A model generated the notes under the pieces. That model made no database searches and was not told the DNA's origin. It saw nothing but the letters and a program-made list of their open reading frames with translations. The position numbers and the translations under genes were made by a program. A DNA stretch of 64,000 nt from Pseudomonadota bacterium (GTDB lineage: Bacteria > Pseudomonadota > Alphaproteobacteria > Rhizobiales > Beijerinckiaceae): NCBI GenBank assembly GCA_023386155.1, contig JAEWKH010000115.1:1-64000 (forward strand). Direction: 5' to 3'. Position 1 is the stretch's first letter. The number at the start of each line of letters is the position of its first letter. Shown here piece by piece: positions 50,600-59,533 of the stretch.

Positions 50600-53299
50600 T
50601 CACGATGGAATTGCGGCATCGCTTGGTCGGCGTGAGAGGAGTCTCTGATAGACGAGACCGATCCCGATGAGAACAAGCCCGAGGCCAATAAATGACAGGG
50701 CCCGCATCACGCCTTCCAGATTGGCGAGGTCCACCACAAAGACTTTCAGGACGGCCAGAACGAGATAGACCGCGGAGGCGAGACGGGCCGGGCGGTTGCT
50801 GAAGGCGAGGCCCAGGCCGAGCAGGAGGATGCCGATGAGGAGCAGGGCCAGCGAGTAGCTCCATTGTTCTCCCTGGGAGAATCCCCGCCAGAGCGCCAGC
50901 TCTGGCCCCGCCGCGATCCGCCTGATCGCCAGGCCGATATAGGCCGAGAACAGGAGCAGGCTCAAAACGGCCGAGGACAGGCTGTAGAGGCGGGGCCGGC
51001 TGCGCCGTTCGAGGAGGGCCAGGGCGGCGGCCAGGACGGCCGGCAGCAGATAGGCGGGAATCAGGGCGTTGAAGACCAGCCCGCCCGGCAGCTCCGACTC
51101 GGTCAGCACGGGGTTGGCGAGGAGAAGGAGCCCGCCGGCGCACAGGACGAGGGATAGGATTTTGAAGATCCGCGAGCCCCAGCGATAGACCGGGTCGGAG
51201 TGCCGGATGTCGAGGCGCGTGAGGACGATCGCGAAGACGAGGCTTTCCGTCGCAACGAGCCCGATCTCCAGAAGATCGCTCGCGGCCGCAAGCGGATCCC
51301 CGGCGTGGAGCGCGTGGCGGATCTCGAAGAAGACCAGGAAGGCCGCGAAAGCGATGCCCAGGCTTTCCGTCAGCCGCGCGGTCCAGTCGCGGCCCGTGCG
51401 CTGGAGCAGGCGGCTGGCGGCGATGAAGGCCAGGGCCGGAACGCCGTAGCCCCACAGGAGCCAGTTCACCAGGATCGGGCCGGGATCCCCGCCCACGATG
51501 GTCGGGTCCCAGACCAACCTCCCTAAGATGATGAGGCCGATGGCCCCGACCGCGTAGCGCAGGGCCGGAATGGCGATCCTGTCCGCGATCCAGGCCGTCC
51601 CTAAGGCCGACAGGGCGAAGGCGACGGTGAGCATGCCCTTGTCGAGGGCAAAGGTCAGGCCGAGCGCCAGGGCGGCGAGGGCCGCCGAGGCGGTGGCCCC
51701 GAGACCGAGGCGCAGGGCCGGCGCCTCCTCGTGCTCGCGGCGCATGAGCCATTGGGTGGCGAGCACGAAGGCCAGGGCGAGCCCGCCCGCGACCAGGGCG
51801 AAGGACAGGCTCCGCTCGAATTCCGTCACCCGCCAATAGGCGGCCACGAGGGCCAGGAGGGGGCCGGCGCTGGCAGCGGCCGCATAGCAGGCGGCGGCGG
51901 GAAGGCGAAGCCCGGGCGAGCGGGCCAGTCGGACCAGCGAGGCTCCGGCGATGGCCGCGGGGGCGAGAAGGGCAAGCACGAGATAGGTCTCGAGGGCGTG
52001 CGGCCGCACCGCGAAGGCATCGCCGCTCTGGTAGAACAGGCTTTCCGGAGTGCCGCCGAGATCGGCCGCGATGGGCCAGACGAGAAGGGCGCCCGTGACA
52101 GTCAGGGCCGCCCAGGCGGCCGCCGGGGCGGCCGTCGGGAAGCGGATGCCCGTGGCGAGCAGCACGAGCGCCATCGCGGCGATGAAGAGCGGGCGTCCGT
52201 CCCCGGCGATGACCGATCCCGAAACGGCGATTCCGGCGAGCGCGAAGGCGAGGAGAATGCCGCTGGCCGGCCAGTCGATGCGCGCTTCCTCATCCGGAAC
52301 GTGGCGGTAGGGAGCGGCCGCCAGGAAGATTGCGGCGAGGCCGGTCTGGATGACGAGATGCACCATGGCCGGCAGGGCATCGGCATCGTCCATGATGAAG
52401 ATCAGGAACGTCCAGGCGAGCACGCCGACGGGCGCGGCAAATGCGAGCCAGCGCCAGAGGCGCAGGCGCGCGACCCCATAGGCAGGCAGCACCACGAAGG
52501 CCAGATAGATCACCAGCGCCCAGGGCTGCGGCCTGTCCGAGGACACGAGAAGCGGGCTGCCGATGGCTCCCAGCAGCCCCAGGGCGGCGAGGATCGGGCC
52601 GTGCAGGGTCGCGGCGACCATGGCGAGAACCGCCACGAGGCCCAGGAGCACGAAGGTCGCGCCGGGGCCGATCAGGCCGTAAAGGGCATAGGCCGCGTAG
52701 GCCGAGGCGAACGCCGTGCAGGTGCCCGCCGCCGTGAGAATGGCCGGCACGTTCGCGTTCGGGATGCCCGGCAGGGCGATGGCGCGTTCGCGCCGGCGCA
52801 GCCGCTCGCCGGCTCCGATCAGGAGGAGCGCGAAGAGCCCGCCCAGGGCGATGCGGGTCGCGGGGCTCAGCAGGTTCTGCTCGACGGAGTAGCGCACGAG
52901 AAGGATGCCGCCGAGGGCCAGTGCCACGCCGCCGACCCAGACGGCCCAGCGCGAGCCGAGCCTCTCCTCGAAGTCCCGCGTCTTCCCGGCGGGCTCCGCC
53001 GCCGCGGCCGGAATGGCCGGAACGGGCGCGGTCGCCCGGGCGGGCTCGGGAGGCGTTGCGGGCTCGGGGGCCGGTTCGACGGGCTTTTCTGTGACAGCCT
53101 CCGGGAGCGGGGCCCAATCTGCCGGCGATATCCGCTCGCCCACCTGCGGTCTGAGCGCGCGCAGCTCGCCTTCCAGCATCGCGACGCGGCGCTGGAGAAG
53201 ATCGAGTTTGCTGCGCGCGGACAGGCCGAGAACCAGACCCGCGATGGCGCAGGCTGGAATGCTGAGGACCAGCAGGGCGAGCAGGACCATGTCGTCCAC
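50600..53299 (-). CDS. DUF2339 polytopic membrane protein
   Basis: The 899-residue protein starts with one helix (2-27) and a coiled-coil-like LDLLQRRVAMLEGELRAL. A proline/alanine/glutamate linker follows (70-105), then FEERLGSRWAVWVGGVALALGG, which opens the DUF2339 region with more than twenty hydrophobic helices. The function of DUF2339 is unknown. It starts 12 bases upstream of xseB, so the two could be cotranscribed. No catalytic motif is evident. Confidence 0.85.
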   Translation of the reverse strand: MDDMVLLALLVLSIPACAIAGLVLGLSARSKLDLLQRRVAMLEGELRALRPQVGERISPADWAPLPEAVTEKPVEPAPEPATPPEPARATAPVPAIPAAAAEPAGKTRDFEERLGSRWAVWVGGVALALGGILLVRYSVEQNLLSPATRIALGGLFALLLIGAGERLRRRERAIALPGIPNANVPAILTAAGTCTAFASAYAAYALYGLIGPGATFVLLGLVAVLAMVAATLHGPILAALGLLGAIGSPLLVSSDRPQPWALVIYLAFVVLPAYGVARLRLWRWLAFAAPVGVLAWTFLIFIMDDADALPAMVHLVIQTGLAAIFLAAAPYRHVPDEEARIDWPASGILLAFALAGIAVSGSVIAGDGRPLFIAAMALVLLATGIRFPTAAPAAAWAALTVTGALLVWPIAADLGGTPESLFYQSGDAFAVRPHALETYLVLALLAPAAIAGASLVRLARSPGLRLPAAACYAAAASAGPLLALVAAYWRVTEFERSLSFALVAGGLALAFVLATQWLMRREHEEAPALRLGLGATASAALAALALGLTFALDKGMLTVAFALSALGTAWIADRIAIPALRYAVGAIGLIILGRLVWDPTIVGGDPGPILVNWLLWGYGVPALAFIAASRLLQRTGRDWTARLTESLGIAFAAFLVFFEIRHALHAGDPLAAASDLLEIGLVATESLVFAIVLTRLDIRHSDPVYRWGSRIFKILSLVLCAGGLLLLANPVLTESELPGGLVFNALIPAYLLPAVLAAALALLERRSRPRLYSLSSAVLSLLLFSAYIGLAIRRIAAGPELALWRGFSQGEQWSYSLALLLIGILLLGLGLAFSNRPARLASAVYLVLAVLKVFVVDLANLEGVMRALSFIGLGLVLIGIGLVYQRLLSRRPSDAAIPS

Positions 53300-53350
53300 G
53301 AGGTAGCCTCCGATCGTGCGTCAGTGCGGGGCCGTCCCGGACGGAATCGG

Positions 53351-53869
53351 CTATCGACTGCTAAGCTGTAACATAAAGGGTGTGCCCTCCATAGCCTCCG
53401 CCCCCCGGCCGATGGCCCGGATCGCATCGACCATCCGGCCCCGGCGGCCCAGAAGGTCGTCGGCCAGCGCCACGAACCGGGCATTCGGCGTGGCGCTCGG
53501 GGAGGCCTCCCGGAGGGTCCAGGCGACCTCATCCTCCCGCCTCTCCGGCGCGAGGGCGCAGGCGGCGATGTAGGCGGCCGCGGTGGAGCGGCTGATCCCG
53601 GCCCAGCAATGAAGGACCAGGGGGCTCTCCCGGCCCCAGGCGCGCACGAAGGCCAGAAGGGGCTCGATATGCTCCGCCTCCGGCAGGACATGGCCCTCCA
53701 GGGGCTCGACGATGTCGCTGACGCGGATGAAGAGGTGGCGCTCCGCCGGGATGCCCGCCGGACGCTCCACCGTGGCGCTGAGCCCCATGAGGCTCACCAC
53801 ATGGCTCGCGCGAGTCGCGGCCACGGTCTCGTGCAGGCGGGAGAGGGGGCAGATGTGCAGATTCGGCAT
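53351..53869 (-). CDS. Protein tyrosine/dual-specificity-like phosphatase
   Basis: The 172-residue protein has the cysteine phosphatase loop HCWAGISRST (Cys88, Arg94) and an upstream Asp52 in RVSDI, a candidate general acid. The size and the ending LLGRRGRMVDAIRAIGRG are typical of small alphaproteobacterial members of this superfamily. The substrate is unknown. It lies 10 bases downstream of the HD gene in an apparent tag-HD-phosphatase operon. Confidence 0.85.
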   Translation of the reverse strand: MPNLHICPLSRLHETVAATRASHVVSLMGLSATVERPAGIPAERHLFIRVSDIVEPLEGHVLPEAEHIEPLLAFVRAWGRESPLVLHCWAGISRSTAAAYIAACALAPERREDEVAWTLREASPSATPNARFVALADDLLGRRGRMVDAIRAIGRGAEAMEGTPFMLQLSSR

Positions 53870-53879
53870 GGGGTTCGTC

Positions 53880-54473
53880 TCAGGGGGCCAGCGCAGCCGT
53901 GACCTTCCGGTGATAGCGCTCCTCCGCGTCCGCGACGGGCCAGGGTTCGAGGAGGGCGAACACGGGGCGGGGCAGGGGCTCGGGGCGGCCGAAGAACTTG
54001 ATCGCCTCCTCGCGGGAGAAGCCCGCGAGATGGGTCGCCTCCAGAAAGGCCGCCTGCCGGTCGGCCTGCTTGATGAAGCGCTTGAGCGCCGCAGCCGGCT
54101 GCGAGGGCAGGCCGAAATGCACGTGGATGGCGCCGAGGAGGCCCGCCTCGATGCTCTTGTAGGCGTCGCCGATCACCGCCTTGAAGGGCGAGATGATGTC
54201 GCCGATCACGTATTCCGGCGCGTCGTGCAGCAGCACCGCGAGACGCCATTCGTGCGTCATGTCCGGGTTGATGTGGTCCGCGATGGCCTCCACGAGCAGG
54301 CTGTGCTGCGCCACGGAGAAGATGTGGCCGCCGATCGTCTGCCCGTTCCATCGGGCGACGCGGGCAAGCCCGTGGGCGATGTCGTCGAGCTCCACATCGA
54401 GCGGCGAAGGATCGAGCAGGTTGAGGCGGCGGCCGGAGAGCATCCGCTGCCAGACGCGGGGTTCCTTGGCCAT
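53880..54473 (-). CDS. HD-domain phosphohydrolase, YfbR-like
   Basis: The 197-residue protein has the HD metal motif: SVAQHSLLV (His57), then LLHDAPEYVIGD with His83/Asp84, and a later Asp in KQADRQ. This arrangement resembles YfbR-type 5'-nucleotidases and related HD hydrolases, but specificity is inferred. Its ATG begins directly after the tag stop codon (54474), showing coupling, and the phosphatase gene follows 10 bases later. Confidence 0.85.
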   Translation of the reverse strand: MAKEPRVWQRMLSGRRLNLLDPSPLDVELDDIAHGLARVARWNGQTIGGHIFSVAQHSLLVEAIADHINPDMTHEWRLAVLLHDAPEYVIGDIISPFKAVIGDAYKSIEAGLLGAIHVHFGLPSQPAAALKRFIKQADRQAAFLEATHLAGFSREEAIKFFGRPEPLPRPVFALLEPWPVADAEERYHRKVTAALAP

Positions 54474-55082
54474 CTAGAGTTTCTCAGCAATCGCTTTGCA
54501 TTCCGCGTGGCGGTAGCAGCCGGTGAGATGGTCGTTCACCATGCCCACCGCCTGCATGAACGCATAGACGATGGTCGGGCCGACGAAGTTGAAGCCCTCC
54601 TTCCTCAGCGCCTTCGAGATCTTGCGCGAGATCTCCGTTTCGGTCGGCACGTCCTTGCGGGTCTTCGCGTTCGTCTGGACCGGCCGCCCGTCGACGAAAT
54701 CCCACAGGAACCGCGAGAAGCCGCCGCGCTCCTGGATCGTGAGCCACGCGCGGGCGCCGGCGATCGTCGCCTCGATCTTGGCGCGGTTGCGCACGATGCC
54801 GGTATCGAGCATCAGCGCCTCGACCTGCGCCTGATCGAAGCGGGCGATCACCTCCGGCTCGAACCCCGCGAAGGCCCGGCGGAAATTCTCGCGCTTGCGC
54901 AGGATCGTGATCCAGGACAGGCCCGCCTGAAAGCCGTCGAGAATGAGCTTCTCGAACAGGGCGCGGTCGTCGAATTCCGGCACGCCCCATTCCCTGTCGT
55001 GATACTCGACATAGAACGGGTCGGTGCCGGGCCACCAGCAGCGGGTCTTGTGGTCGGGATGCAGGATCAGTCCGTCGGTCAT
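54474..55082 (-). CDS. tag: DNA-3-methyladenine glycosylase I
   Basis: This base-excision enzyme removes 3-methyladenine. The 202-residue protein shows RCWWPGTDPFYVEYHDREWG, FEKLILDGFQAGLSWITIL and NFVGPTIVYAFMQAVGMVNDH, followed by the zinc-binding GCYRHAEC end. The ATG at 55082 begins the conserved region; the longer frame to 55307 runs through a repeat. Alkylation repair is also represented by ogt at 508. Confidence 0.95.
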   Translation of the reverse strand: MTDGLILHPDHKTRCWWPGTDPFYVEYHDREWGVPEFDDRALFEKLILDGFQAGLSWITILRKRENFRRAFAGFEPEVIARFDQAQVEALMLDTGIVRNRAKIEATIAGARAWLTIQERGGFSRFLWDFVDGRPVQTNAKTRKDVPTETEISRKISKALRKEGFNFVGPTIVYAFMQAVGMVNDHLTGCYRHAECKAIAEKL

Positions 55083-55159
55083 GGGACGTGTGTAGCGGGA
55101 GTGCGGGGAGTCGGGAAGATGCGCTGCTGGAAGGCGATAAAAAAGCGACACACTGGATT

Positions 55160-55321
55160 TTCCCTCCCCCTTGCGGGGAGGGGCAGGGGTGGGGGTGGTC
55201 CGACGGGGTGAGAGGCTAGGCAAGAATGGCGTTGTAGTGACCTCATCTTTAATGATGAGGCGCAGCGTTCCGACTTCACGACCCCCACCCTTTATCCCTC
55301 CCCGCAAGGGGGAGGGAAACG
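55160..55321. repeat. CTCCCC-flanked palindromic repeat, divergent copy
   Basis: Outer arms TTTCCCTCCCCCTTGCGGGG and CCCCGCAAGGGGGAGGGAAA enclose about 120 bases with little similarity to other copies except GGGTGGGGGTG. It lies between tag (start at 55082) and the AAC(6')-like gene that ends at 55324. Confidence 0.75.
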
Positions 55322-55323
55322 CG

Positions 55324-55812
55324 TCAAGGCGACAGCGGCTTGCGGTAATAGACGACCCGCTCCGTCTCTTCGAAGCCGAGAGCTTCGTGCATGGTCTGCG
55401 AAGCGGTGTTCTCGAGAAGGACGTCGGATGCGAATTCGCAGCAGCCGAGACGCCTTGCCCAATCCTCGACGGCCCGGCACAGCCGACGGGCGAGCCCCCG
55501 GTTGCGGTGTTCCGGCTCCACGTAGATCCCTTCGAGGAAGGCCACCGGAGAGGTGCCGCAGCCGTTCACGTAGTCGTGGCGCAGGGCGGCCTCCGCGAAG
55601 CCGGCCGCCGTGCCGTCGGGCAGGCGGACCAGGAAGGCGACGGCTTTCCTCTGTTCCCAGAGCATGGCGGCCGCTTCGGAGCGATGGTCCTGCACAGGAG
55701 CATCCGGCCAGAGGGCATGGCGCAGGACGGCCCATTCCTCCAGCGAATGGAGGGTGCAGGGCTCGATTATCACGCCGGTGCCGTCATTCACGGGGCGGGG
55801 CTCCCCGCGCAT
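55324..55812 (-). CDS. GNAT acetyltransferase resembling aminoglycoside 6'-N-acetyltransferase
   Basis: The 162-residue protein has the block order of the AAC(6')-I group: RHALWPDAPVQDH, GFAEAALRHDYVNGC, then PVAFLEGIYVEPEHRNRGLA (acetyl-CoA loop), GCCEFASDVLLENTASQTMH and ALGFEETERVVYYRK. This similarity is stronger than to generic GNAT proteins, but resistance activity is not shown. The frame overlaps paiB by 29 bases; a GTG at 55791 with GGGGAG upstream could be the real start, which would shorten the overlap to eight bases. The gene and paiB form a pair reminiscent of paiAB. Confidence 0.85.
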   Translation of the reverse strand: MRGEPRPVNDGTGVIIEPCTLHSLEEWAVLRHALWPDAPVQDHRSEAAAMLWEQRKAVAFLVRLPDGTAAGFAEAALRHDYVNGCGTSPVAFLEGIYVEPEHRNRGLARRLCRAVEDWARRLGCCEFASDVLLENTASQTMHEALGFEETERVVYYRKPLSP

Positions 55813-56431
55813 CGACCAGATCCGCCATCCGACGGGAGGCGTCGTCCGGGGAGAGACGCAGCCCCGCCGAGACGCCGAGCCGGTCCGCCTCGGCGCGGTT
55901 CTGGCTCACCTTCCACTTGCCCTCGATCCGGGTGATCTCGATCTCCACGCCCACGATGCCCTTGAGCTGGGCGGCCACGAAGGGCTCCGGCGCGTCGCTC
56001 ACGGCCCAGGGCTCCGGCCGCGGCGTTTCCTGGATGTCCGTCAGGGCGGCGATCTGCTGGAGCAGCCAGTCGGGATTGTCCCTGACCGTCAGCCGCCCGC
56101 GGGCCTGGACGATGGCGTAGTTCCAGGTCGGCACGACCTTGCCGTGCTCGCGCTTCGCCGCGTACCAGGACGGGGTGATGTAGGCTTCGGGCCCCTGGAA
56201 GACCACGAGAGCCTCCTGTTCGGGGTCGAAGTTTCGCCACTGGGCATTGGCGCGCGAGAGATGGGCCTTGAGGGTTCCCAGGGCGGAGGCGCGCGCGTCC
56301 AGCACGAAGGGGATGGGATTAGCCTCGAGCCCCTCGCTGCCGAGCGTTACCAGCAGCCCGAGCGGATGGGCTCGGATGAGGGCGTGCTGGACCGAAAGGT
56401 CGTCTTCGCGAAAGTGAGGCGGCTGATACAT
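55784..56431 (-). CDS. paiB: PaiB-family FMN-binding protein
   Basis: The 215-residue protein matches PaiB: MYQPPHFREDD at the start, then ANPIPFVLD, GPEAYITPSWYAAKREHGK with VPTWNYAIVQARG, and GIVGVEIEITRIEGKWKVSQN near the end. In Bacillus subtilis paiB lies with the acetyltransferase gene paiA and lowers sporulation and protease expression. Here it is followed by an AAC(6')-like acetyltransferase in the same arrangement. A flavin or haem ligand is plausible for its split-barrel fold. Confidence 0.9.
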   Translation of the reverse strand: MYQPPHFREDDLSVQHALIRAHPLGLLVTLGSEGLEANPIPFVLDARASALGTLKAHLSRANAQWRNFDPEQEALVVFQGPEAYITPSWYAAKREHGKVVPTWNYAIVQARGRLTVRDNPDWLLQQIAALTDIQETPRPEPWAVSDAPEPFVAAQLKGIVGVEIEITRIEGKWKVSQNRAEADRLGVSAGLRLSPDDASRRMADLVDARGAPPRE

Positions 56432-56530
56432 GGCATTTCCGGCGTGACGAGGCCGGAAATGTTATCGGTTCATGCGAGCCCGGACCAATCAAAAATCCCG
56501 ATGTCCTGCATCACGTATGGCGATGTCCCG

Positions 56531-58474
56531 TCAGGAGGTGGTCCGGAGCGCCCGCAGCTTGTCGGCCAGCTCCGTCCACCGGTAGGGCTTGCTGATGAAG
56601 GAGACGCCCGTGCCCAGCCCTTCGGAGGGCAGGGCCGACATGGGATAGCCCGAGGCGAGCAGGATCTTGAGGGTGGGTCGCATCTCGCGGGCCTTGCGGG
56701 CCAGCTCGACCCCGTTCATGCCGTTGGGCATGATCACGTCGCTGAAGAGGATATCGATGGAAGGGCTGCCCTCGAGCACTTTGAGCGCCTCGTTGGCATC
56801 GGTCGCCGTCACCACGTCGTAGCCGAGGCTGTCGAAGATGTCGCTTGCGACCTCCAGAACGGCAGGCTCGTCCTCGACGATCAGGACGGTCCCGGCGGTC
56901 TCCCGGGCGGGACGTTCCGTCTCGCTTTCCTCCTCGGGCGTCTCGTCACCGTTCTCCTGGGCCGGCAGGAGCATGGTGATCTTCGTGCCCTGGTCGGGGG
57001 TGCTGTCGATCTTGATGTGACCGCCTGACTGGGTCACGAAGCCGTAGACCTGGCTTAGGCCCAGGCCCGTCCCCTTGCCGATTTCCTTGGTGGTGAAGAA
57101 GGGCTCGAAAACCCGGTCCAGTATGTCGGGCGGCATGCCGTGGCCCGTGTCCTGCACCGAGATCGACACATACTGGCCCGGCGGCAGGCCGGACGAGGCC
57201 GTGTCCTTGTCGCCAAGGATGACGTTCCCGGTCATGATCTTGAGGGAGCCGCCCTTCGGCATCGCATCGCGGGCGTTGACCACGAGGTTGAGGAGCGCCG
57301 ACTCGAATTGCGGCGCGTCGACGGAGATCCAGCGGACCCGCGCCGCAAGTGAGAGCTGCAGCCGGACCAATTCCCCGCAGGCTCTGCGCAAAACGGTTTC
57401 GAAGCCCTCGATGAGCGCATTCGGGTTGTGCACGTTCGGCTGCAGGGGTTGACGGCGCGAGAAGGCGAGAAGCTGCTGCGTCAGCTTGGCTCCGCGCTCG
57501 GCCGCGCGCTGCGCGCTTTCGATCAGCTTGACGTCGCGCGGATCGCGTGCGTTGCGCGTCAGCAGGTCCAGGCTGTTGACGATGATCGTCAGAAGATTGT
57601 TGAAGTCGTGCGCGACGCCGCCTGTGAGCTGCCCGACGGCCTCCATCTTCTGGGCCTGGAAAAGAGCCGCCTGCGCCACTTCGAGGGCCTCCTGGGCCTG
57701 GCGGCGCTCGGTGATGTCCCGGGTGATCTTGGCGAAGCCGATCAGCTCTCCCTCGGCGTTGCGGATGGGGTCGATGACGACGCTGGCCCAGAAGCGCGTG
57801 CCGTCCTTGCGTACGCGCCAGCCCTCGGCCTCGAACTTGCCTTCGCGCGCCGCCGTCTCCAGGGCCCGCCGCGGCAGTCCCGTCGCACGGTCCTCGTCGG
57901 TGTAGAACTGCGAGAAGTGCCGTCCGAGGATCTCGCTTTCCTGGTAGCCTTTGATGCGCTGCGCCCCGGAATTCCAGTTCGTCACGTGGCCCTGCGGGTC
58001 GAGCATGTAGATGGCGTAATCCGTCACGCCCTGCACCAGCAGGCGAAAGCGCTCTTCGCTCTCCCTGAGGGCCTCCTGGGCCTCCTTCCGCTCTGTGAGA
58101 TTGCGGGTGATCTTGGCGAAGCCGATGAGATCCCCTCGGGATCCGCGGATGGGATCGAGGACTACATGCGCCCAGAAGCGCGTGCCGTCCTTGCGCAGCT
58201 GCCAGCCCTCGGTCTCGAACGTGCCCTCGCGCGCCGCCGTCTCCAGGGCGCGGTTCGGCAGGCCCGCCGCGCGATCCTCGTCGGTGTAGAAGCGTGAGAA
58301 ATGCTCGCCGAGGATCTCGCTTTCCTCATAACCCTTGAAGCGCTGGGCCCCGGGACTCCAACTGATCACGATTCCGGCCGGATCGAGCATGTAGATGGCG
58401 TAATCGGTGACCGCGTCGATGAGGAGTTGGAAGCGCCCCTCCTGCGACGTCATATTCCCTGGCGCTGCATTCAT
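56531..58474 (-). CDS. Hybrid sensor histidine kinase with duplicated PAS domains
   Basis: The product is 647 residues from the ATG at 58474 (alternatives at 58531, 58519 and 58453). Two consecutive PAS/PAC units are almost copies of each other: each has AVTDYAIYMLDP or GVTDYAIYMLDP, ESEILG.HFS.FYTDEDRA and LIGFAKITR. Then follow HisKA with GGVAHDFNNLLTI, an ATPase domain with NARDAMPKGG and GTGLGLSQVYG, and a receiver domain with DILFSDVIMPNGMNG. No membrane helix is visible, so it is cytoplasmic. The kinase core resembles that at 25937, but neither has a nearby response regulator. Confidence 0.92.
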   Translation of the reverse strand: MNAAPGNMTSQEGRFQLLIDAVTDYAIYMLDPAGIVISWSPGAQRFKGYEESEILGEHFSRFYTDEDRAAGLPNRALETAAREGTFETEGWQLRKDGTRFWAHVVLDPIRGSRGDLIGFAKITRNLTERKEAQEALRESEERFRLLVQGVTDYAIYMLDPQGHVTNWNSGAQRIKGYQESEILGRHFSQFYTDEDRATGLPRRALETAAREGKFEAEGWRVRKDGTRFWASVVIDPIRNAEGELIGFAKITRDITERRQAQEALEVAQAALFQAQKMEAVGQLTGGVAHDFNNLLTIIVNSLDLLTRNARDPRDVKLIESAQRAAERGAKLTQQLLAFSRRQPLQPNVHNPNALIEGFETVLRRACGELVRLQLSLAARVRWISVDAPQFESALLNLVVNARDAMPKGGSLKIMTGNVILGDKDTASSGLPPGQYVSISVQDTGHGMPPDILDRVFEPFFTTKEIGKGTGLGLSQVYGFVTQSGGHIKIDSTPDQGTKITMLLPAQENGDETPEEESETERPARETAGTVLIVEDEPAVLEVASDIFDSLGYDVVTATDANEALKVLEGSPSIDILFSDVIMPNGMNGVELARKAREMRPTLKILLASGYPMSALPSEGLGTGVSFISKPYRWTELADKLRALRTTS

Positions 58475-58582
58475 CCAGAAATTCCCCAGCAGGACCGTCT
58501 GTGCATTTCTTAGGCACATGACGGGGCCCAATAGTTCTTAACCATCAAGGGCCCACGGTTGTTCCTCAAGCCTGACTAGAAC

Positions 58583-59461
58583 TTAAGGCGATAGTCCCGC
58601 TTCGCCCGGAAACGGGAAACGGATCCATGAGGGCTTCTCGAGCCTCACCGGGATGCCGCCGGCCCGGATCGTCTCGCCCGCCTTCAAGGCGTCGTCGGCC
58701 CGGTCGAGGCGGATCATCAGGAGGCCTCTGCCTTCGGCGCCGGTCCCGGTCTTGCCCAGGGCCTTTTCCCCGGCCACCACCTCGACGCCCACATCCGCCG
58801 CGAACCCGCCTTCGTAGAGGGCGGGCACGATCCGCGTCCGGGCCGTGCCCCGGTGCTGCATGCGCGAGACGACCTCCTGGCCGACATAGCAGCCCTTGTC
58901 GAAATCGACCCCGTTGAGCTGGTCCATCAGGGCCTCGTGCGGGAAGGCGTCGCCGAACAGGAAGTCGCGGCCGCCCTCCGGCACCCCGAGCGCGATGCGA
59001 TGGGCGTGATAGGCCTCCGCCGGGTCTCCGCCGAACTCCGCCGCGTCCTCGGCGGCCACGATGGCGCGCCAGCCGAGGTCGGGCAGGCGCGGGTCCTCGA
59101 CCACGAAGCCGGCCTCGTCGTCCGGTCTCGGGGCATCCCACCCGGCCACGACGCTGAGAGAATCGGACAGGTCCTCGATCGCGACCTTCGCCCGCAGCTT
59201 GTAGAAGCCGAGGCGCTTGGCGAGTTCGGGGGCGAAAACCTTGAGCACGTCGAGATAATAGGCGCCGCCGATCTCCTCCGGGGCCTGGAAGACGAGAAAG
59301 TCGAACAGGATCTTCCCTTGAGGCGTTAGCAGGGCGCCGAGGCGCGCCATGTCGGCGGACACACGGTCCAGATCGCAGGTGATGAGGTTGTCGAGAAAAC
59401 TCTTGGCGTCCTCGCCCGAAACCCTTACCACGCCCCGGTCGGCCAGATGGACTGACGGCAT
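58583..59461 (-). CDS. ygfZ: YgfZ/GcvT-like folate-binding protein for Fe-S enzymes
   Basis: The 292-residue protein has the diagnostic KGCYVGQEVVSRMQHRG motif with its conserved cysteine, and an N-terminal GcvT-like fold starting LADRGVVRVSGEDAKSFLDN. YgfZ supports activity of certain iron-sulfur enzymes such as MiaB and binds tetrahydrofolate. The ATG at 59461 is preceded by GGAG and chosen over 59476. It is divergent from the dihydroorotase gene 72 bases away. Confidence 0.93.
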   Translation of the reverse strand: MPSVHLADRGVVRVSGEDAKSFLDNLITCDLDRVSADMARLGALLTPQGKILFDFLVFQAPEEIGGAYYLDVLKVFAPELAKRLGFYKLRAKVAIEDLSDSLSVVAGWDAPRPDDEAGFVVEDPRLPDLGWRAIVAAEDAAEFGGDPAEAYHAHRIALGVPEGGRDFLFGDAFPHEALMDQLNGVDFDKGCYVGQEVVSRMQHRGTARTRIVPALYEGGFAADVGVEVVAGEKALGKTGTGAEGRGLLMIRLDRADDALKAGETIRAGGIPVRLEKPSWIRFPFPGEAGLSP

Positions 59462-59533
59462 GTGCCCGCTCCTCATTTCGATGTAAGCGTGACATATGCC
59501 CGTTCTGCAGCGGCCTCAAGGGATGAGATTGCC

